Assembly: GCA_016463765.1 (NCBI GenBank)
Contig: JAEMQS010000004.1
Location: 1-64,000 of the forward strand
DNA length: 64,000 nucleotides
Reading direction: 5' to 3'
Origin: Solirubrobacteraceae bacterium
Lineage (GTDB): Bacteria; Actinomycetota; Thermoleophilia; Solirubrobacterales; Solirubrobacteraceae
Within the stretch, counting starts at the first letter, position 1. Each line of letters starts with the position of its first letter. Both the position numbers and the translations under genes were made by a program. This document shows positions 7,599-16,199 of the stretch, piece by piece. A model generated the notes under the pieces. The model worked only from the letters and a program-made list of their open reading frames with translations. It made no database searches and had not been told where the DNA came from.

Positions 7599-8321
7599 AT
7601 GAGCAGACCACCGGTCATCGGGATCTGCGCGCCGGTCGTCCGGGCGCGCTGGGGGCCGTGGGACGACGAGGCCCTCGTCCTCCCCGCCGGGTATGTCCGC
7701 GCCGTCCACGCCGCGGGCGGCATCTCGCTGGCCCTGGCCCCCGGCCAGCCGGCAACCGCCGAGGAGCTCGTGGCCCTGGTCGACGGCGTCCTGCTGATCG
7801 GCGGGACCGATGTCGACGCGGCCGCCTACGGCGCGTCACCGCACGCGGAGACCGACCCGCCGGACGCCGAACGCGACACCTTCGAGCTCGGGCTCGCGCG
7901 GATCGCGCTCGCGCGCGACGTCCCGCTGCTGGCGGTCTGTCGCGGGATGCAGGTGCTGAACGTCGCCTGCGGCGGAGGGCTCATCCAGCACCTGCCCGAC
8001 GAGGTTGGTCATGGGGACCACCGGCGCACCCGAGGGTCGTTCGCCGACGCCGACCACGACGTCCGGCTGGCGTCCGGCTCGCTGGCGGCGCGCGTGGCGG
8101 GGGAGGAGCTCCACACGGTGAAGTCCCAGCACCATCAGGCGATCGACACCGTCGGCGAGGGGCTGGTCGTCACGGGACGGGCGGTGCGCGACGGGCTGGC
8201 GGAGGCGATCGAGCGCCCGGCGAACCGGTTCGCACTCGGCGTGCAGTGGCATCCCGAGGAGGACCCCGGCAGCCCCGTCATCGCCGCGCTGGTCGCTGCG
8301 GCACGGAACACGCGCGCGTGA
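7599..8321 (+). CDS. Class I glutamine amidotransferase, PuuD-like gamma-glutamyl hydrolase
   Basis: Peptidase C26-type hydrolase of 240 residues, like gamma-glutamyl-GABA hydrolase. The nucleophile Cys lies in LLAVCRGMQVLN and the catalytic His-Glu pair in GVQWHPEEDP; the oxyanion loop is LIGGTDVD. No glutamine-using partner enzyme is next to it, which fits a free hydrolase rather than a synthase subunit. Start at ATG 7599 with GGCGGG just upstream. Its stop overlaps the next start as GTGA. Confidence 0.92.
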   Translation: MSRPPVIGICAPVVRARWGPWDDEALVLPAGYVRAVHAAGGISLALAPGQPATAEELVALVDGVLLIGGTDVDAAAYGASPHAETDPPDAERDTFELGLARIALARDVPLLAVCRGMQVLNVACGGGLIQHLPDEVGHGDHRRTRGSFADADHDVRLASGSLAARVAGEELHTVKSQHHQAIDTVGEGLVVTGRAVRDGLAEAIERPANRFALGVQWHPEEDPGSPVIAALVAAARNTRA

Positions 8322-8986
8322 CCGCGGACGACCCGCTGGCGCGCGTCTACGGCTACCCGTATCCCGCGGGCGAGGAGGACGGGGGCGACGCGCCGCCGCC
8401 CGCCGTCCCCGCGGGCGTGGTTCCGGTCCTTGCCTTCGGCGCGAACGCGAGTCGCCCGGTGCTGCGGGCCAAGCTCGGCGACGCCGGGGCCGGCGTCACG
8501 GCCGTCGCGGTGGAACTGCGCGGCGCCGACATCGTCTACTCGGCGCACGTCTCGCCGTACGGTGCGATCCCGGCGACGCTGCACCCGTCGCCAGGCACGG
8601 TCGTCGCCGCGCGGCTGCTCCTGGTCGAGGCGGTGCTCCTCGCTCGGCTCGACGCCACCGAGCCCAACTACGTCCGCGCCCCGTTCGGCGAGGTCGAGGT
8701 CCCCGGGCTGGGCGCGGTCGCCGCCCACGCGTACCGGTCGCGCCACGGAGCGCTGCATCTCGGCGGGGCGCCGGTGGCCCTCGACGGGGTTGTGGCCCGC
8801 GGACGATCGCTGCGGGCGCTCGGTCAGCGCGACGTCCAGGCCGCCGCGCGGGATCTGCTCGCACCCGGCGCGACGCTCGACGACTTCGTCCTGGCGGCCA
8901 TCGGCGATCCGGCCGTCCGCGCGCGACGCACCGAGTTTCTGCGCGGTCTCCGGGAACCGGCGCAGGACGACGACCCGCAGGGGTAG
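8318..8986 (+). CDS. Gamma-glutamylcyclotransferase-like fold protein
   Basis: Soluble protein of 222 residues. Its start (VLAFGANASRPVLRAKLG), the central YGAIPATLHPSPGTVV and LDATEPNYVR match the order of motifs in the GGCT-like fold: a Tyr/Phe-Gly-Ser/Ala-Asn loop, Pro-Ala-Thr-Leu strand and an Asp-x-x-Glu-x-x-Tyr segment. It overlaps the amidotransferase gene by 4 nt (GTGA), so the pair may act together on gamma-glutamyl compounds. Activity is not proven, since the family includes many non-cyclotransferases. Confidence 0.65.
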   Translation: MTADDPLARVYGYPYPAGEEDGGDAPPPAVPAGVVPVLAFGANASRPVLRAKLGDAGAGVTAVAVELRGADIVYSAHVSPYGAIPATLHPSPGTVVAARLLLVEAVLLARLDATEPNYVRAPFGEVEVPGLGAVAAHAYRSRHGALHLGGAPVALDGVVARGRSLRALGQRDVQAAARDLLAPGATLDDFVLAAIGDPAVRARRTEFLRGLREPAQDDDPQG

Positions 8987-9026
8987 GGTCGCGCGGTCGC
9001 GGCGGGCCCCCTCCGCCGCTCGCTCG

Positions 9027-11462
9027 ATGGACCTGCTCACCGCCTGGCTGATCTTCCCCGTTGTCGCGCTCCTGGTCTGCGGGGGCCTCGGCCTGCTGCT
9101 CTCCCGGGCGTCGGGCGACGCCGTGCCGGGCACGCTGCTGTGCGGCGTCGGGTTCTGCGGGCTCGTCGTGGTCTCCCAGCTCGTGACGGCCTGGTCGTGG
9201 GCGGCACCGGGGACCGTGGGGGTGGTCATCGCGCTCGCCGTCGGCGGTGCGGTGGCCGGGCGCGCGCGTCTGCGGGCGATGCGGCCGGACCTCTGGGCCG
9301 TGGCGGCCGGCGTGGCGACATTCGGGATGGCCGGCGCGCCGGTCGTGCTGTCCGGCGAGGCGACCTTCGCGGGCTACACCGTCCTCGCGGACACGTCGAT
9401 CCACCTCATGGGCGCCGACGCGCTGCTCGAGCGCGGGCGGGACTTCCTGGGTCTCGCGCCGTCCAGCTACCAGGGCGCGCTGGTCAGTTACTACAACGGC
9501 AGCGCCTATCCGTCCGGCGCGCCCACGGCGCTCGGCACCCTCGCGCGCGTCACCGGCGAGGACCCGATGTGGACCTTCTCGCCGTTCATGGCGCTGCTGC
9601 TCGCGTTGCTCGCGCTCTCGCTCTACGCGCTGGCGGGCGCCGCGGTCCGGCGCGGGCCCGTCCGTGCGGCGATCGCGGTCGTCGCGGCGCAGCCGGCGAT
9701 CGTCACGACGTACGCCCTGCAGGGCAGCGTCAAGGAGATCGGCGCGGCGTCGCTGACCGGGCTGCTCGCGGCCCTGGTGCCGTGGTACGCCGAGCGGCGC
9801 GAGGCGGGCGACGGGCCGGGCGCGGTGGCGGTTCTCGCCGTCGTGACCGCGGCGGCGTGCGCGGTCGTCGGGGCCGTGGCGCTCGTCTGGGCGGGCCCAC
9901 TGGTGCTCGTCGCCGTCCTGCTCGGCCACCGCCGCGCGCCGGTGCGCCGCACGGCGGACCTGTGGGTGACCGCCGTGGTGCTCGCGGCGCTCGTCGCGGT
10001 GCTGAGCGTGCAGACGATCAGCGGGATCAACACCTATCTCGACGTGACCAACAGCGGACGGACGCCGGAGGCCCGGACCGGCAACCTCAAGCAGGACCTG
10101 AGCCCGGCGCAGGCCACGGGCGTCTGGCTGCGCGGCGACCACCGCGACCGCCCCGCCGGCGCGCAGCGTGCCGGCACGATCGCGCTCCAGCTGCTCGTCG
10201 GGCTGACCACGCTGGCCGCGGCGGTGCTGCTGGCGCGCAGGCGGATCTGGCCGCCCGTGGTCTTCCTCGCGGTGATGCTGGGCGCGATGGTCGTCCTCGT
10301 CTGGCAGGGGACGCCGTGGAGCGACGCGAAGGCGTACATGATCACCGCGCCCGCGGTGATGTTCACGGCACTCCTCGGCGCCGCCGTGCTCTTCGGCGAC
10401 CCGCAGCTGCGGTGGCCGCGGCGGGCAGCGGCGGCCGGCGTCGCGGGCGTCATCGCGCTGGGCGTGGTGGCGTCGAACGCGCTGGCGTACCGCGAGGTGT
10501 CGCTCGCTCCCCGCGAGCGCTTCGAGGAACTCGCCGCGATCGCCGAGCGGTTCGACGGCCAGGGACCGGCGCTCACGCCCGAGTACGAGGAGTTCGGCAA
10601 GTACGTCCTGCGCGACATCGCTCCCGAGAGTCCGGTCGAGGGGTGGCGCAGCCGGGACCTGCAGCTTGCGACGCCCGACGACCCGCCCGACCTGTTCGGG
10701 ACGTCGGTCGAGCACGGGCAGTTCGCCGACGCCTATGTGCGGCAGTTCCCGCTGCTCGTCTTGCGCCGCGGCTTCTCCGAGAGCCGCGCGCCAGCCGGCT
10801 ACAGCCGGGTGCACGCGGGCCGCTGGTACGACGTGTGGCGGCGCGATCCGGGCGCGGAGGACCTCGTGCTCACGAGCCTGCCGCTGGGGACTGGTCGGCA
10901 GGCCGCCGCTGAGCCGTCGTGCGCCGACGTCCGCGACCTCGCGACCCGCGCCCGTCGGGCGGGCGGCGAACTGGCCTACGTCTCCCGCGCGGTCACCCCG
11001 GTCTTCGCCCCGGGCCGGGTGCGGCACTCCTGGAACTGGCTGACCGACACCGGCGACGAGGACGTGGTGATCCTGTTCGGCCCCGGCCGCGCGGACGGCG
11101 CGGTCCGCGTGCCCGCGGGCGGGACGTACGACGTCTGGATGGAGGCGCGCCTGGGGCGCCCGGCCGAGGTCCTGGTCGACGGCCAGGTCGTCGGCGAGGT
11201 CTCCCGCCGCCTGAACCCGCGCCGGTCGGCCGAGCTCGTCGGGCGCGTCGACCTCGACGCCGGGCGGCACACGATCGAGGTCCGCGTCGGGGGCGGCGGG
11301 GCCGCGCCCGGCATGGGCGGCGTCAACCGGATCATCGGTCCTGTGGCCCTCGTGGCGAGCGACCCGGGAGCCCTCGCGATCACCCGCCTGGCACCCGAAA
11401 GGTGGCGCGACCTGTGTGGTCAGCCGCTCGACTGGATCGCCGCTGTCAGACCCGGGCGTTAG
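9027..11462 (+). CDS. Large polytopic membrane protein with extracytoplasmic C-terminal domain
   Basis: Protein of 811 residues that I do not recognise. The first 500 residues hold about 12-14 hydrophobic helices, with an early loop containing TSIHLMGADALLERG and SYYNGSAYPSGAPT, a layout reminiscent of GT-C glycosyltransferases. The last 250 residues are soluble and beta-rich with GGTYDVWMEARLGRP and AGRHTIEVRVGGG, like a carbohydrate-binding or jelly-roll domain. A role in cell-envelope glycan assembly is an inference. It is followed at once by an HTH gene and a flippase-like gene. Confidence 0.8.
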   Translation: MDLLTAWLIFPVVALLVCGGLGLLLSRASGDAVPGTLLCGVGFCGLVVVSQLVTAWSWAAPGTVGVVIALAVGGAVAGRARLRAMRPDLWAVAAGVATFGMAGAPVVLSGEATFAGYTVLADTSIHLMGADALLERGRDFLGLAPSSYQGALVSYYNGSAYPSGAPTALGTLARVTGEDPMWTFSPFMALLLALLALSLYALAGAAVRRGPVRAAIAVVAAQPAIVTTYALQGSVKEIGAASLTGLLAALVPWYAERREAGDGPGAVAVLAVVTAAACAVVGAVALVWAGPLVLVAVLLGHRRAPVRRTADLWVTAVVLAALVAVLSVQTISGINTYLDVTNSGRTPEARTGNLKQDLSPAQATGVWLRGDHRDRPAGAQRAGTIALQLLVGLTTLAAAVLLARRRIWPPVVFLAVMLGAMVVLVWQGTPWSDAKAYMITAPAVMFTALLGAAVLFGDPQLRWPRRAAAAGVAGVIALGVVASNALAYREVSLAPRERFEELAAIAERFDGQGPALTPEYEEFGKYVLRDIAPESPVEGWRSRDLQLATPDDPPDLFGTSVEHGQFADAYVRQFPLLVLRRGFSESRAPAGYSRVHAGRWYDVWRRDPGAEDLVLTSLPLGTGRQAAAEPSCADVRDLATRARRAGGELAYVSRAVTPVFAPGRVRHSWNWLTDTGDEDVVILFGPGRADGAVRVPAGGTYDVWMEARLGRPAEVLVDGQVVGEVSRRLNPRRSAELVGRVDLDAGRHTIEVRVGGGGAAPGMGGVNRIIGPVALVASDPGALAITRLAPERWRDLCGQPLDWIAAVRPGR

Positions 11463-11465
11463 GCT
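11460..11465 (+). promoter_or_regulatory. -10 box made from a stop codon
   Basis: TAGGCT: its TAG is the stop codon of the 811-residue gene. It ends 6 nt before the GTG at 11472, so the HTH gene can be transcribed as a leaderless mRNA. Confidence 0.55.
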
Positions 11466-11471
11466 CGACGC

Positions 11472-11780
11472 GTGAGCTGGACCTTTCTCACCAATCACAT
11501 GCACGTCCTGCTGTGCATCGCCAAGGATCCGACGACGCGGTTGCGGGACGTCGCCACCGCTGTCGGGATCACCGAGCGCGCGGCGCAGCGGATCGTCGGG
11601 GAACTCGAAGAGTCCGGCTATCTGGTCCGTCGCCGCGAGGGCCGGCGCAACGCCTACGACCTGCGCACCGACCGGCCGCTGCGCCACCCGCTCGAGCAGG
11701 AGCACCTCATCGGTGAGCTGCTGCGCGTGCTGGCCGCGGATCCCGTGCGTGACACGGCCGGCTCGTCGCCCCCGGGGTAG
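11472..11780 (+). CDS. Winged helix-turn-helix regulator, MarR/ArsR-like
   Basis: Small DNA-binding protein of 102 residues. It has a compact winged helix: LRDVATAVGITERAAQRIVGELEESGYLVRRREGRRNAYDL, given here as recognition helix ITERAAQRIVGELEE and wing RREGRRNAYDL. There is no metal or ligand domain. GTG start with a -10 box 6 nt upstream. It lies between two membrane-protein genes and is likely to regulate them or itself. Confidence 0.85.
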   Translation: MSWTFLTNHMHVLLCIAKDPTTRLRDVATAVGITERAAQRIVGELEESGYLVRRREGRRNAYDLRTDRPLRHPLEQEHLIGELLRVLAADPVRDTAGSSPPG

Positions 11781-11783
11781 GCC

Positions 11784-12974
11784 GTGGCCGACGAACGCGC
11801 GGCCGATCCCCGGCACGGTCCCACCCGCGACCGGGAGTCCCGCGTATCCGCGATCGACGAGCCCAAGCCGGCACCCGTCGACCTGCCGCATGACGACGAG
11901 GGGATGGATGAGGAGGCGCCGCAGCTGCGCGTCACGCGCCGCAGCGTGCTGCTGTTCCTGCTGTTCGTCGCCTCGGCGCTGGCGTTCCTCTACTTCGTCC
12001 TGCCCCAGATCGCCGGGCTCGACGAGACGTGGGGCAGGATCGAGGAGGGTGACCCGTGGTGGCTGGCCGCCGCGGCGGTGTTCACCGTCCTCTCGTTCCT
12101 CGGATACGTGACGCTGTTCCGCGGCGTCTTCCGCGATGCGCCGCGCATCGACATGCGCGCGAGTTATCAGATCACCATGGCCGGTCTGGCCGCGACGCGG
12201 CTGTTCGCGGCCGGGGGCGCGGGCGGGCTCGTGCTCCAGGCGTGGGCCCTGCGCGCGGCGGGGATGGCGCGGCGGCGGGTTGCCGACCAGACCCTGGTCT
12301 TCCTCATGCTGACCTACATCGTCTACATGAGCGCGCTCGTGATCTGCGGCTTCGGCCTGCGGTTCGGCGTGTTCAGCGGACCCGACTCGTTCGCGCTGAC
12401 GGTCGTGCCCGCGCTGTTCGGGCTGCTCGTGATCGTCGTGGGCCTGCTGTGCTCGGCGATCCCCACCGATCTGCAGCGGCGGCTCGATGGCTACGCGCAG
12501 CGCACCGGGCGCGTGGGGCGGATCGCCCAGCGGCTGGCCAACGGCCCGGCGGCGATCTCCGCGGGCATCCGCGGCGCCTGGGTGCACGTCCGCCAGGGCG
12601 ACCCGGCGCTGCTCGGCTCCATCGCGTACTGGGCGTTCAACATCATGGTGCTCTGGGCCGCCTTCCACGCGTTCGGCGGGGCGCCGCCCGGAGCGGTGCT
12701 CGTGCTCGGCTACTTCGTCGGCATGCTCGGCAACCTGTTGCCCCTGCCGGGGGGCATCGGCGGGGTGGACGGCGGGATGATCGGCGCGTTCGCCGCGTAC
12801 GGGGTCGACATCGGGACGGCCACCGTCGCGGTGCTCGTCTACCGGGCCTTCGCCTTCTGGCTGCCCACGATCCCCGGCGCCATCGCATACTTCCAGCTGC
12901 GCCACACGGTGCAGCGCTGGCGCGACGAGCGCCGGCAGCAACGCGTCGCCGAAATGCACGCGGCCACGGCCTGA
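11784..12974 (+). CDS. Flippase-like membrane protein (lysylphosphatidylglycerol synthase TM domain family)
   Basis: Protein of 396 residues with about eight membrane helices from residue 53 on, and a charged cytosolic N-terminus. The order of helices and the segment LGYFVGMLGNLLPLPGGIGGVDGG (two parts: LGYFVGMLGNLLPLP and GGIGGVDGG) are typical of the UPF0104/LPG-synthase TM family, in which some members flip lipids. The aminoacyl-transferase domain of MprF is absent. GTG start 3 nt after the HTH gene stop, so likely cotranscribed. Confidence 0.85.
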   Translation: MADERAADPRHGPTRDRESRVSAIDEPKPAPVDLPHDDEGMDEEAPQLRVTRRSVLLFLLFVASALAFLYFVLPQIAGLDETWGRIEEGDPWWLAAAAVFTVLSFLGYVTLFRGVFRDAPRIDMRASYQITMAGLAATRLFAAGGAGGLVLQAWALRAAGMARRRVADQTLVFLMLTYIVYMSALVICGFGLRFGVFSGPDSFALTVVPALFGLLVIVVGLLCSAIPTDLQRRLDGYAQRTGRVGRIAQRLANGPAAISAGIRGAWVHVRQGDPALLGSIAYWAFNIMVLWAAFHAFGGAPPGAVLVLGYFVGMLGNLLPLPGGIGGVDGGMIGAFAAYGVDIGTATVAVLVYRAFAFWLPTIPGAIAYFQLRHTVQRWRDERRQQRVAEMHAATA

Positions 12975-12985
12975 CCCCTACCCAC

Positions 12986-12991
12986 TATACT
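12986..12991 (+). promoter_or_regulatory. -10 box, leaderless trxB
   Basis: TATACT ends 7 nt before the GTG start at 12999. It is the best -10 match among the leaderless genes here. Confidence 0.65.
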
Positions 12992-12998
12992 TTCTGAA

Positions 12999-14045
12999 GT
13001 GACCTCCTCCACCGACCGTATCGAGAACGTCGTCATCGTCGGCAGCGGCCCCGCCGGGTACACGGCCGCGCTGTACACGTCGCGCGCCAACCTGGAGCCG
13101 CTCGTCATCGAGGGGTTCATGTGGGGCGGGCTGCTGCAGCAGACCACGGACGTCGAGAACTACCCGGGCTTCCCGGCCGGGATCATGGGCCCCGAGCTCA
13201 TGCAGCAGATGCGCGACCAGGCCGAGCGCTTCGGCACGCGCTTCATCACCGACGAGGCGTCGAAGGTCGAGCTCTCCGACGAGCCCGGCGGCGTGCACAA
13301 GGTCTGGGTGGGCGACGAGGTCCATCTGGCGCGCACGGTCGTCCTCGCGATGGGCGCCGAGCACAAGAAGCTCGGCATCCCGGGCGAGGAGGAGCTCGGC
13401 GGGCGCGGCGTCTCGTACTGCGCGACGTGCGACGCGGCGTTCTTCCGTGACCGCCGGACGGTCATCGTCGGCGGTGGAGACAGCGCGATGGAGGAGGCGA
13501 TCTTCCTCTCGAAGTTCTCCTCCGAGGTCGTGATCATCCACCGCCGCGACGAGTTTCGCGCGTCGAAGATCATGCTCGAGCGCGCGCGCGAGACCGAGAA
13601 CATCACCTTCATGACGCCGTACGCCGTCGACGCCTTCATCCCGGGTGAGGACGGGGCACTCGCCGTGGCGAAGCTGCGCCACACCGAGGGCGGCGAGGAC
13701 ACAGAGCTCGAGATCGACGGCGCGTTCATCGCGATCGGTCACGAGCCGCAGTCCTCGATCGTCGAGGGTCAGATCGATCTCGACGAGGAGGGCTACGTCA
13801 AGGTCGACGGGCGCTCCACGCGCACGAACCGCCCGGGCGTCTTCGGCGCGGGTGACCTGGTCGACAACACGTACCGCCAGGCGATCACCGCCGCCGGCTC
13901 CGGCTGTCAGGCTGCGCTCGACGCCGAGTGGTACCTGCGAGACACGCCGAGCATCGCGACCCCGCCGAGCCTCGCCGAGGGCGACCTTGCCGAGAAGCAG
14001 TGGGGTCCCACCGAGAACGCCGCGCCGGTCAGCGCCCGCCCGTAG
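12999..14045 (+). CDS. trxB: Thioredoxin-disulfide reductase
   Basis: NADPH-dependent flavoenzyme that reduces thioredoxin in the cytosol, 348 residues. FAD-binding GSGPAG is at 15-20, the redox pair C141/C144 in CATC, and NADPH-binding GGGDSA at 158-163. The motif continues DAAFF rather than the usual DGxFF, a small change next to the active site. The C-terminal tail of about 30 residues beyond the core is rich in Ala/Pro. GTG start is set by the TATACT box 7 nt upstream. Confidence 0.96.
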   Translation: MTSSTDRIENVVIVGSGPAGYTAALYTSRANLEPLVIEGFMWGGLLQQTTDVENYPGFPAGIMGPELMQQMRDQAERFGTRFITDEASKVELSDEPGGVHKVWVGDEVHLARTVVLAMGAEHKKLGIPGEEELGGRGVSYCATCDAAFFRDRRTVIVGGGDSAMEEAIFLSKFSSEVVIIHRRDEFRASKIMLERARETENITFMTPYAVDAFIPGEDGALAVAKLRHTEGGEDTELEIDGAFIAIGHEPQSSIVEGQIDLDEEGYVKVDGRSTRTNRPGVFGAGDLVDNTYRQAITAAGSGCQAALDAEWYLRDTPSIATPPSLAEGDLAEKQWGPTENAAPVSARP

Positions 14046-14053
14046 GGCGGGCG

Positions 14054-14079
14054 GCCGCCGTCACTGCGTCGACGGCGGC
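14054..14079. terminator. Hairpin between trxB and a converging gene
   Basis: Arms GCCGCCGTC (14054-14062) and GACGGCGGC (14071-14079) with an 8-nt loop. It overlaps the last codons of the minus-strand gene and probably stops both transcripts. Confidence 0.5.
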
Positions 14080-14318
14080 GGGACCGGGTTGCGGCCCGGA
14101 GGCTCGCTCAGGCGGCGCATCGACATGACGCGCCAGATGGCGAGGCCGACGACGAGCAGCACGATGACGGCGAGCACCGCGACGCCCACGCCGGTGTTCG
14201 GCAGCAGGAGCCACGCTCCGATCGCGATCACCGGCACGGCGAGCATCACGAGCCACATCGAGAACGGCGCCGGGGCGTCCTTCGCGGACCCCTCGACGGG
14301 CTTCAGAGGATCTTCCAT
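14061..14318 (-). CDS. Small two-helix membrane protein
   Basis: 85 residues: polar N-terminus, hydrophobic helices at about 20-40 and 45-65, then a Pro/Arg-rich tail. No family recognised. It converges with trxB. The only promoter hint is TACGCC 6 nt before the ATG, which misses the final T of the box seen at neighbours. Confidence 0.65.
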   Translation of the reverse strand: MEDPLKPVEGSAKDAPAPFSMWLVMLAVPVIAIGAWLLLPNTGVGVAVLAVIVLLVVGLAIWRVMSMRRLSEPPGRNPVPPPSTQ

Positions 14319-14375
14319 ACGGCAGGCGTACCCGCGCGGCGCGCGGGCAAACGCGGGACGGCCGGGCGGCCGGGG

Positions 14376-14639
14376 TCAGCTCACGCCGCTGCGAGGGCCG
14401 CAGGCCGCGAGGTCGTCGACCAGCTGGCGCGCGAGTTCCGACGTCCAGCGGCCCGACTCGACGAGGCGTTCGAGGAGATCCTCGACCTCGGCCAGCCGGT
14501 CGTAGCCGTCGTCATCGAACAGCAGCGCATCGGCGGCGGCGCGGATGAGCCGCTGCTCGTCGTCTTGGAGCTTTGCCGGGCCGAGGTCCTCAAGGGTCTT
14601 GCGGACACGGCCGTAGGCGTTGGATCGCGCTTCGTTCAT
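14376..14639 (-). CDS. Conserved-looking hypothetical helical protein
   Basis: 87 residues, almost all helical and acidic (RLAEVEDLLERLVESGRW), no membrane segment or motif I can name. The ATG is supported by a TACTCT box 8 nt upstream. Codon use matches the surrounding chromosome. Confidence 0.65.
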   Translation of the reverse strand: MNEARSNAYGRVRKTLEDLGPAKLQDDEQRLIRAAADALLFDDDGYDRLAEVEDLLERLVESGRWTSELARQLVDDLAACGPRSGVS

Positions 14640-14647
14640 CTCGAACC

Positions 14648-14653
14648 AGAGTA
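14648..14653 (-). promoter_or_regulatory. -10 box, leaderless gene at 14639
   Basis: TACTCT on the minus strand, ending 8 nt before the ATG. Confidence 0.5.
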
Positions 14654-14701
14654 CGACGCTCGGCGGTCACCGGCGCAGATCAGCGCTCGACGGTCCGGAA
14701 G

Positions 14702-16177
14702 TCAGGCGCGGACGGCGCCGTCACGCGCCGCCGCCTGGACGCGCCGTGCGCGCGGCGAGTCCTGCGTCTCCACGGCGCCGACCTGCTGGAGCAGCTCTTC
14801 GAGCGATGCCTCGATGCCGACGGCGATCTCGGTGATGTCCGGCAGCGCGTCGTAGTCGGCCAGGAGCCCGAAGTGGACGCTGCCCGCGTACGAGTTGACC
14901 GCGACCGTGAGCGGGCGGCCCTCGTCGAGGAACCCGACGGGCGCGATGCCCTCCAGGCGCCGGCCGAGCACGTAGCGGGCGGTCTGCGGGCCGGGGATGT
15001 TCGTGATCGCCAGGCTGTACGAGTCCGGCGGCGCGCCGAGCCGCGAGGCCTGGGCGAGGATCGTCGGCGGCGCGAAGTCCGCCATGCCCGCGATGAGGTC
15101 GGCGTCCAGCGCGCCCGCGGAGCGCTTGACGCCGCGCATCGCGTCGCGGATGAGACGGACCCGCGCGGCGGCGTCGCCGAGGTCGACGGGCAGCGGCGCG
15201 ACGACCTGGTGCAGGCGGCTGGCGAAGCCCTCGTGCTCGGAGCCCACGCGAATGGAGACGGGCACGGCGGCGTGCAGCTCGACGCCCGCGGTGCGTGAGC
15301 CGCGCTGGTGCAGCCAGTGGCGCAGGCCGCCCGCGACGGTGGCGAGCACGACGTCGTTGACGGTCGCGTCCAGCGCGTCCTTGATCGCGCGGAACTCGGA
15401 GAGCCGCGCGGGGATCGTGACGTACCTGCGGTGCGGGCCGATCGGCTGATCGAGCGGCGCGGTCGGCTTCGGGGTGACGCTGGAGAGCAGGGACCCCGCC
15501 GCCTGCATGATGCCGCCGGCGAGACGGCTCGGATCGGAGATCGCCTCGAGGGTCTGCTTCGGGAGCTCGGCGGCGTCCCGGGCCCGGTCCTCGAGCGCGG
15601 CGGCCGCCAGCTGCGCGGTCGTCGGCAGCGGGCGGGGCTGCCAGCTGTCGTGCTGCGGCGTGCGCCGGGGTGCGCCGGACTCGGCGTCGAGGTCGAACAT
15701 CACCGTCAGCAGGTCGATGCCGTCGGTGCCGTCGACCAGTGCGAGGTGGGTCTTGGAGATCAGCGCCCAGCGGTCGCGGTCGCCGCCCTCGGCACGCAGG
15801 CCCTCGACGACGTAGAGTTCCCACAGCGGCTTGGTCCGGTCCAGCGACTGGCTGAACAGGCGCGCGACCATGCGGTGAAGCTTGCCCAGGTCACCCGGCG
15901 CCGGCAGCGCGGCGTGGCGGATGTGGTAATCGAGGTTGAACGTGGGGTCGTCGACCCAGCGCGCGGTGCCGAGTCCGGCGGGCGGGAACGCGGGACGCTG
16001 GCGGTAGCGGGGGACGACGCTCAGGCGGTTGCGGACGTGCTCGCGCAGCGCGCCGATCTCGGGCGCGGGGCCCTCGAACGTCGCGACGCTGCCGATGAGC
16101 ATGTGCACGCACGCATCCTCGCGGGCGAGGAGTCGCGCGTCCTGAGCGCTCAGCGGATCGAGGTGCTGTTGGGCCAT
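14702..16177 (-). CDS. Wax ester synthase/diacylglycerol acyltransferase family protein with altered active site
   Basis: Bifunctional WS/DGAT enzymes join acyl-CoA to alcohols or diacylglycerol to store lipids. This 491-residue protein has the family layout: N-terminal LSAQDARLLARED, DLDYHIR-like NLDYHIRHAALP, PLWELYVVEGL (117-127) and the C-terminal ITNIPGPQ. The HHxxxDG motif reads H144-L145-A-L-V-D149-G150, so the second, catalytic His is Leu. It may be inactive for esterification or use another mechanism. Start at ATG 16177, from a promoter shared with the divergent SDR gene. Confidence 0.9.
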   Translation of the reverse strand: MAQQHLDPLSAQDARLLAREDACVHMLIGSVATFEGPAPEIGALREHVRNRLSVVPRYRQRPAFPPAGLGTARWVDDPTFNLDYHIRHAALPAPGDLGKLHRMVARLFSQSLDRTKPLWELYVVEGLRAEGGDRDRWALISKTHLALVDGTDGIDLLTVMFDLDAESGAPRRTPQHDSWQPRPLPTTAQLAAAALEDRARDAAELPKQTLEAISDPSRLAGGIMQAAGSLLSSVTPKPTAPLDQPIGPHRRYVTIPARLSEFRAIKDALDATVNDVVLATVAGGLRHWLHQRGSRTAGVELHAAVPVSIRVGSEHEGFASRLHQVVAPLPVDLGDAAARVRLIRDAMRGVKRSAGALDADLIAGMADFAPPTILAQASRLGAPPDSYSLAITNIPGPQTARYVLGRRLEGIAPVGFLDEGRPLTVAVNSYAGSVHFGLLADYDALPDITEIAVGIEASLEELLQQVGAVETQDSPRARRVQAAARDGAVRA

Positions 16178-16187
16178 GGGGCGCGGG

Positions 16188-16194
16188 TAGCATA
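16188..16194. promoter_or_regulatory. Overlapping divergent -10 boxes
   Basis: TAGCAT (16188-16193, plus) ends 6 nt before the GTG at 16200. TATGCT (16194 to 16189, minus) lies 11 nt before the ATG at 16177. Both fit TAnnnT and share bases, so polymerases for the SDR and WS/DGAT genes should compete. Confidence 0.6.
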
Positions 16195-16199
16195 GGCAC

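Noticed and set aside
8496-12959. 1487-codon open frame on the minus strand
   Set aside because: It lies opposite three well supported plus-strand genes, has Arg/Asp/His-rich low-complexity sequence and no domain. A by-product of very high GC.
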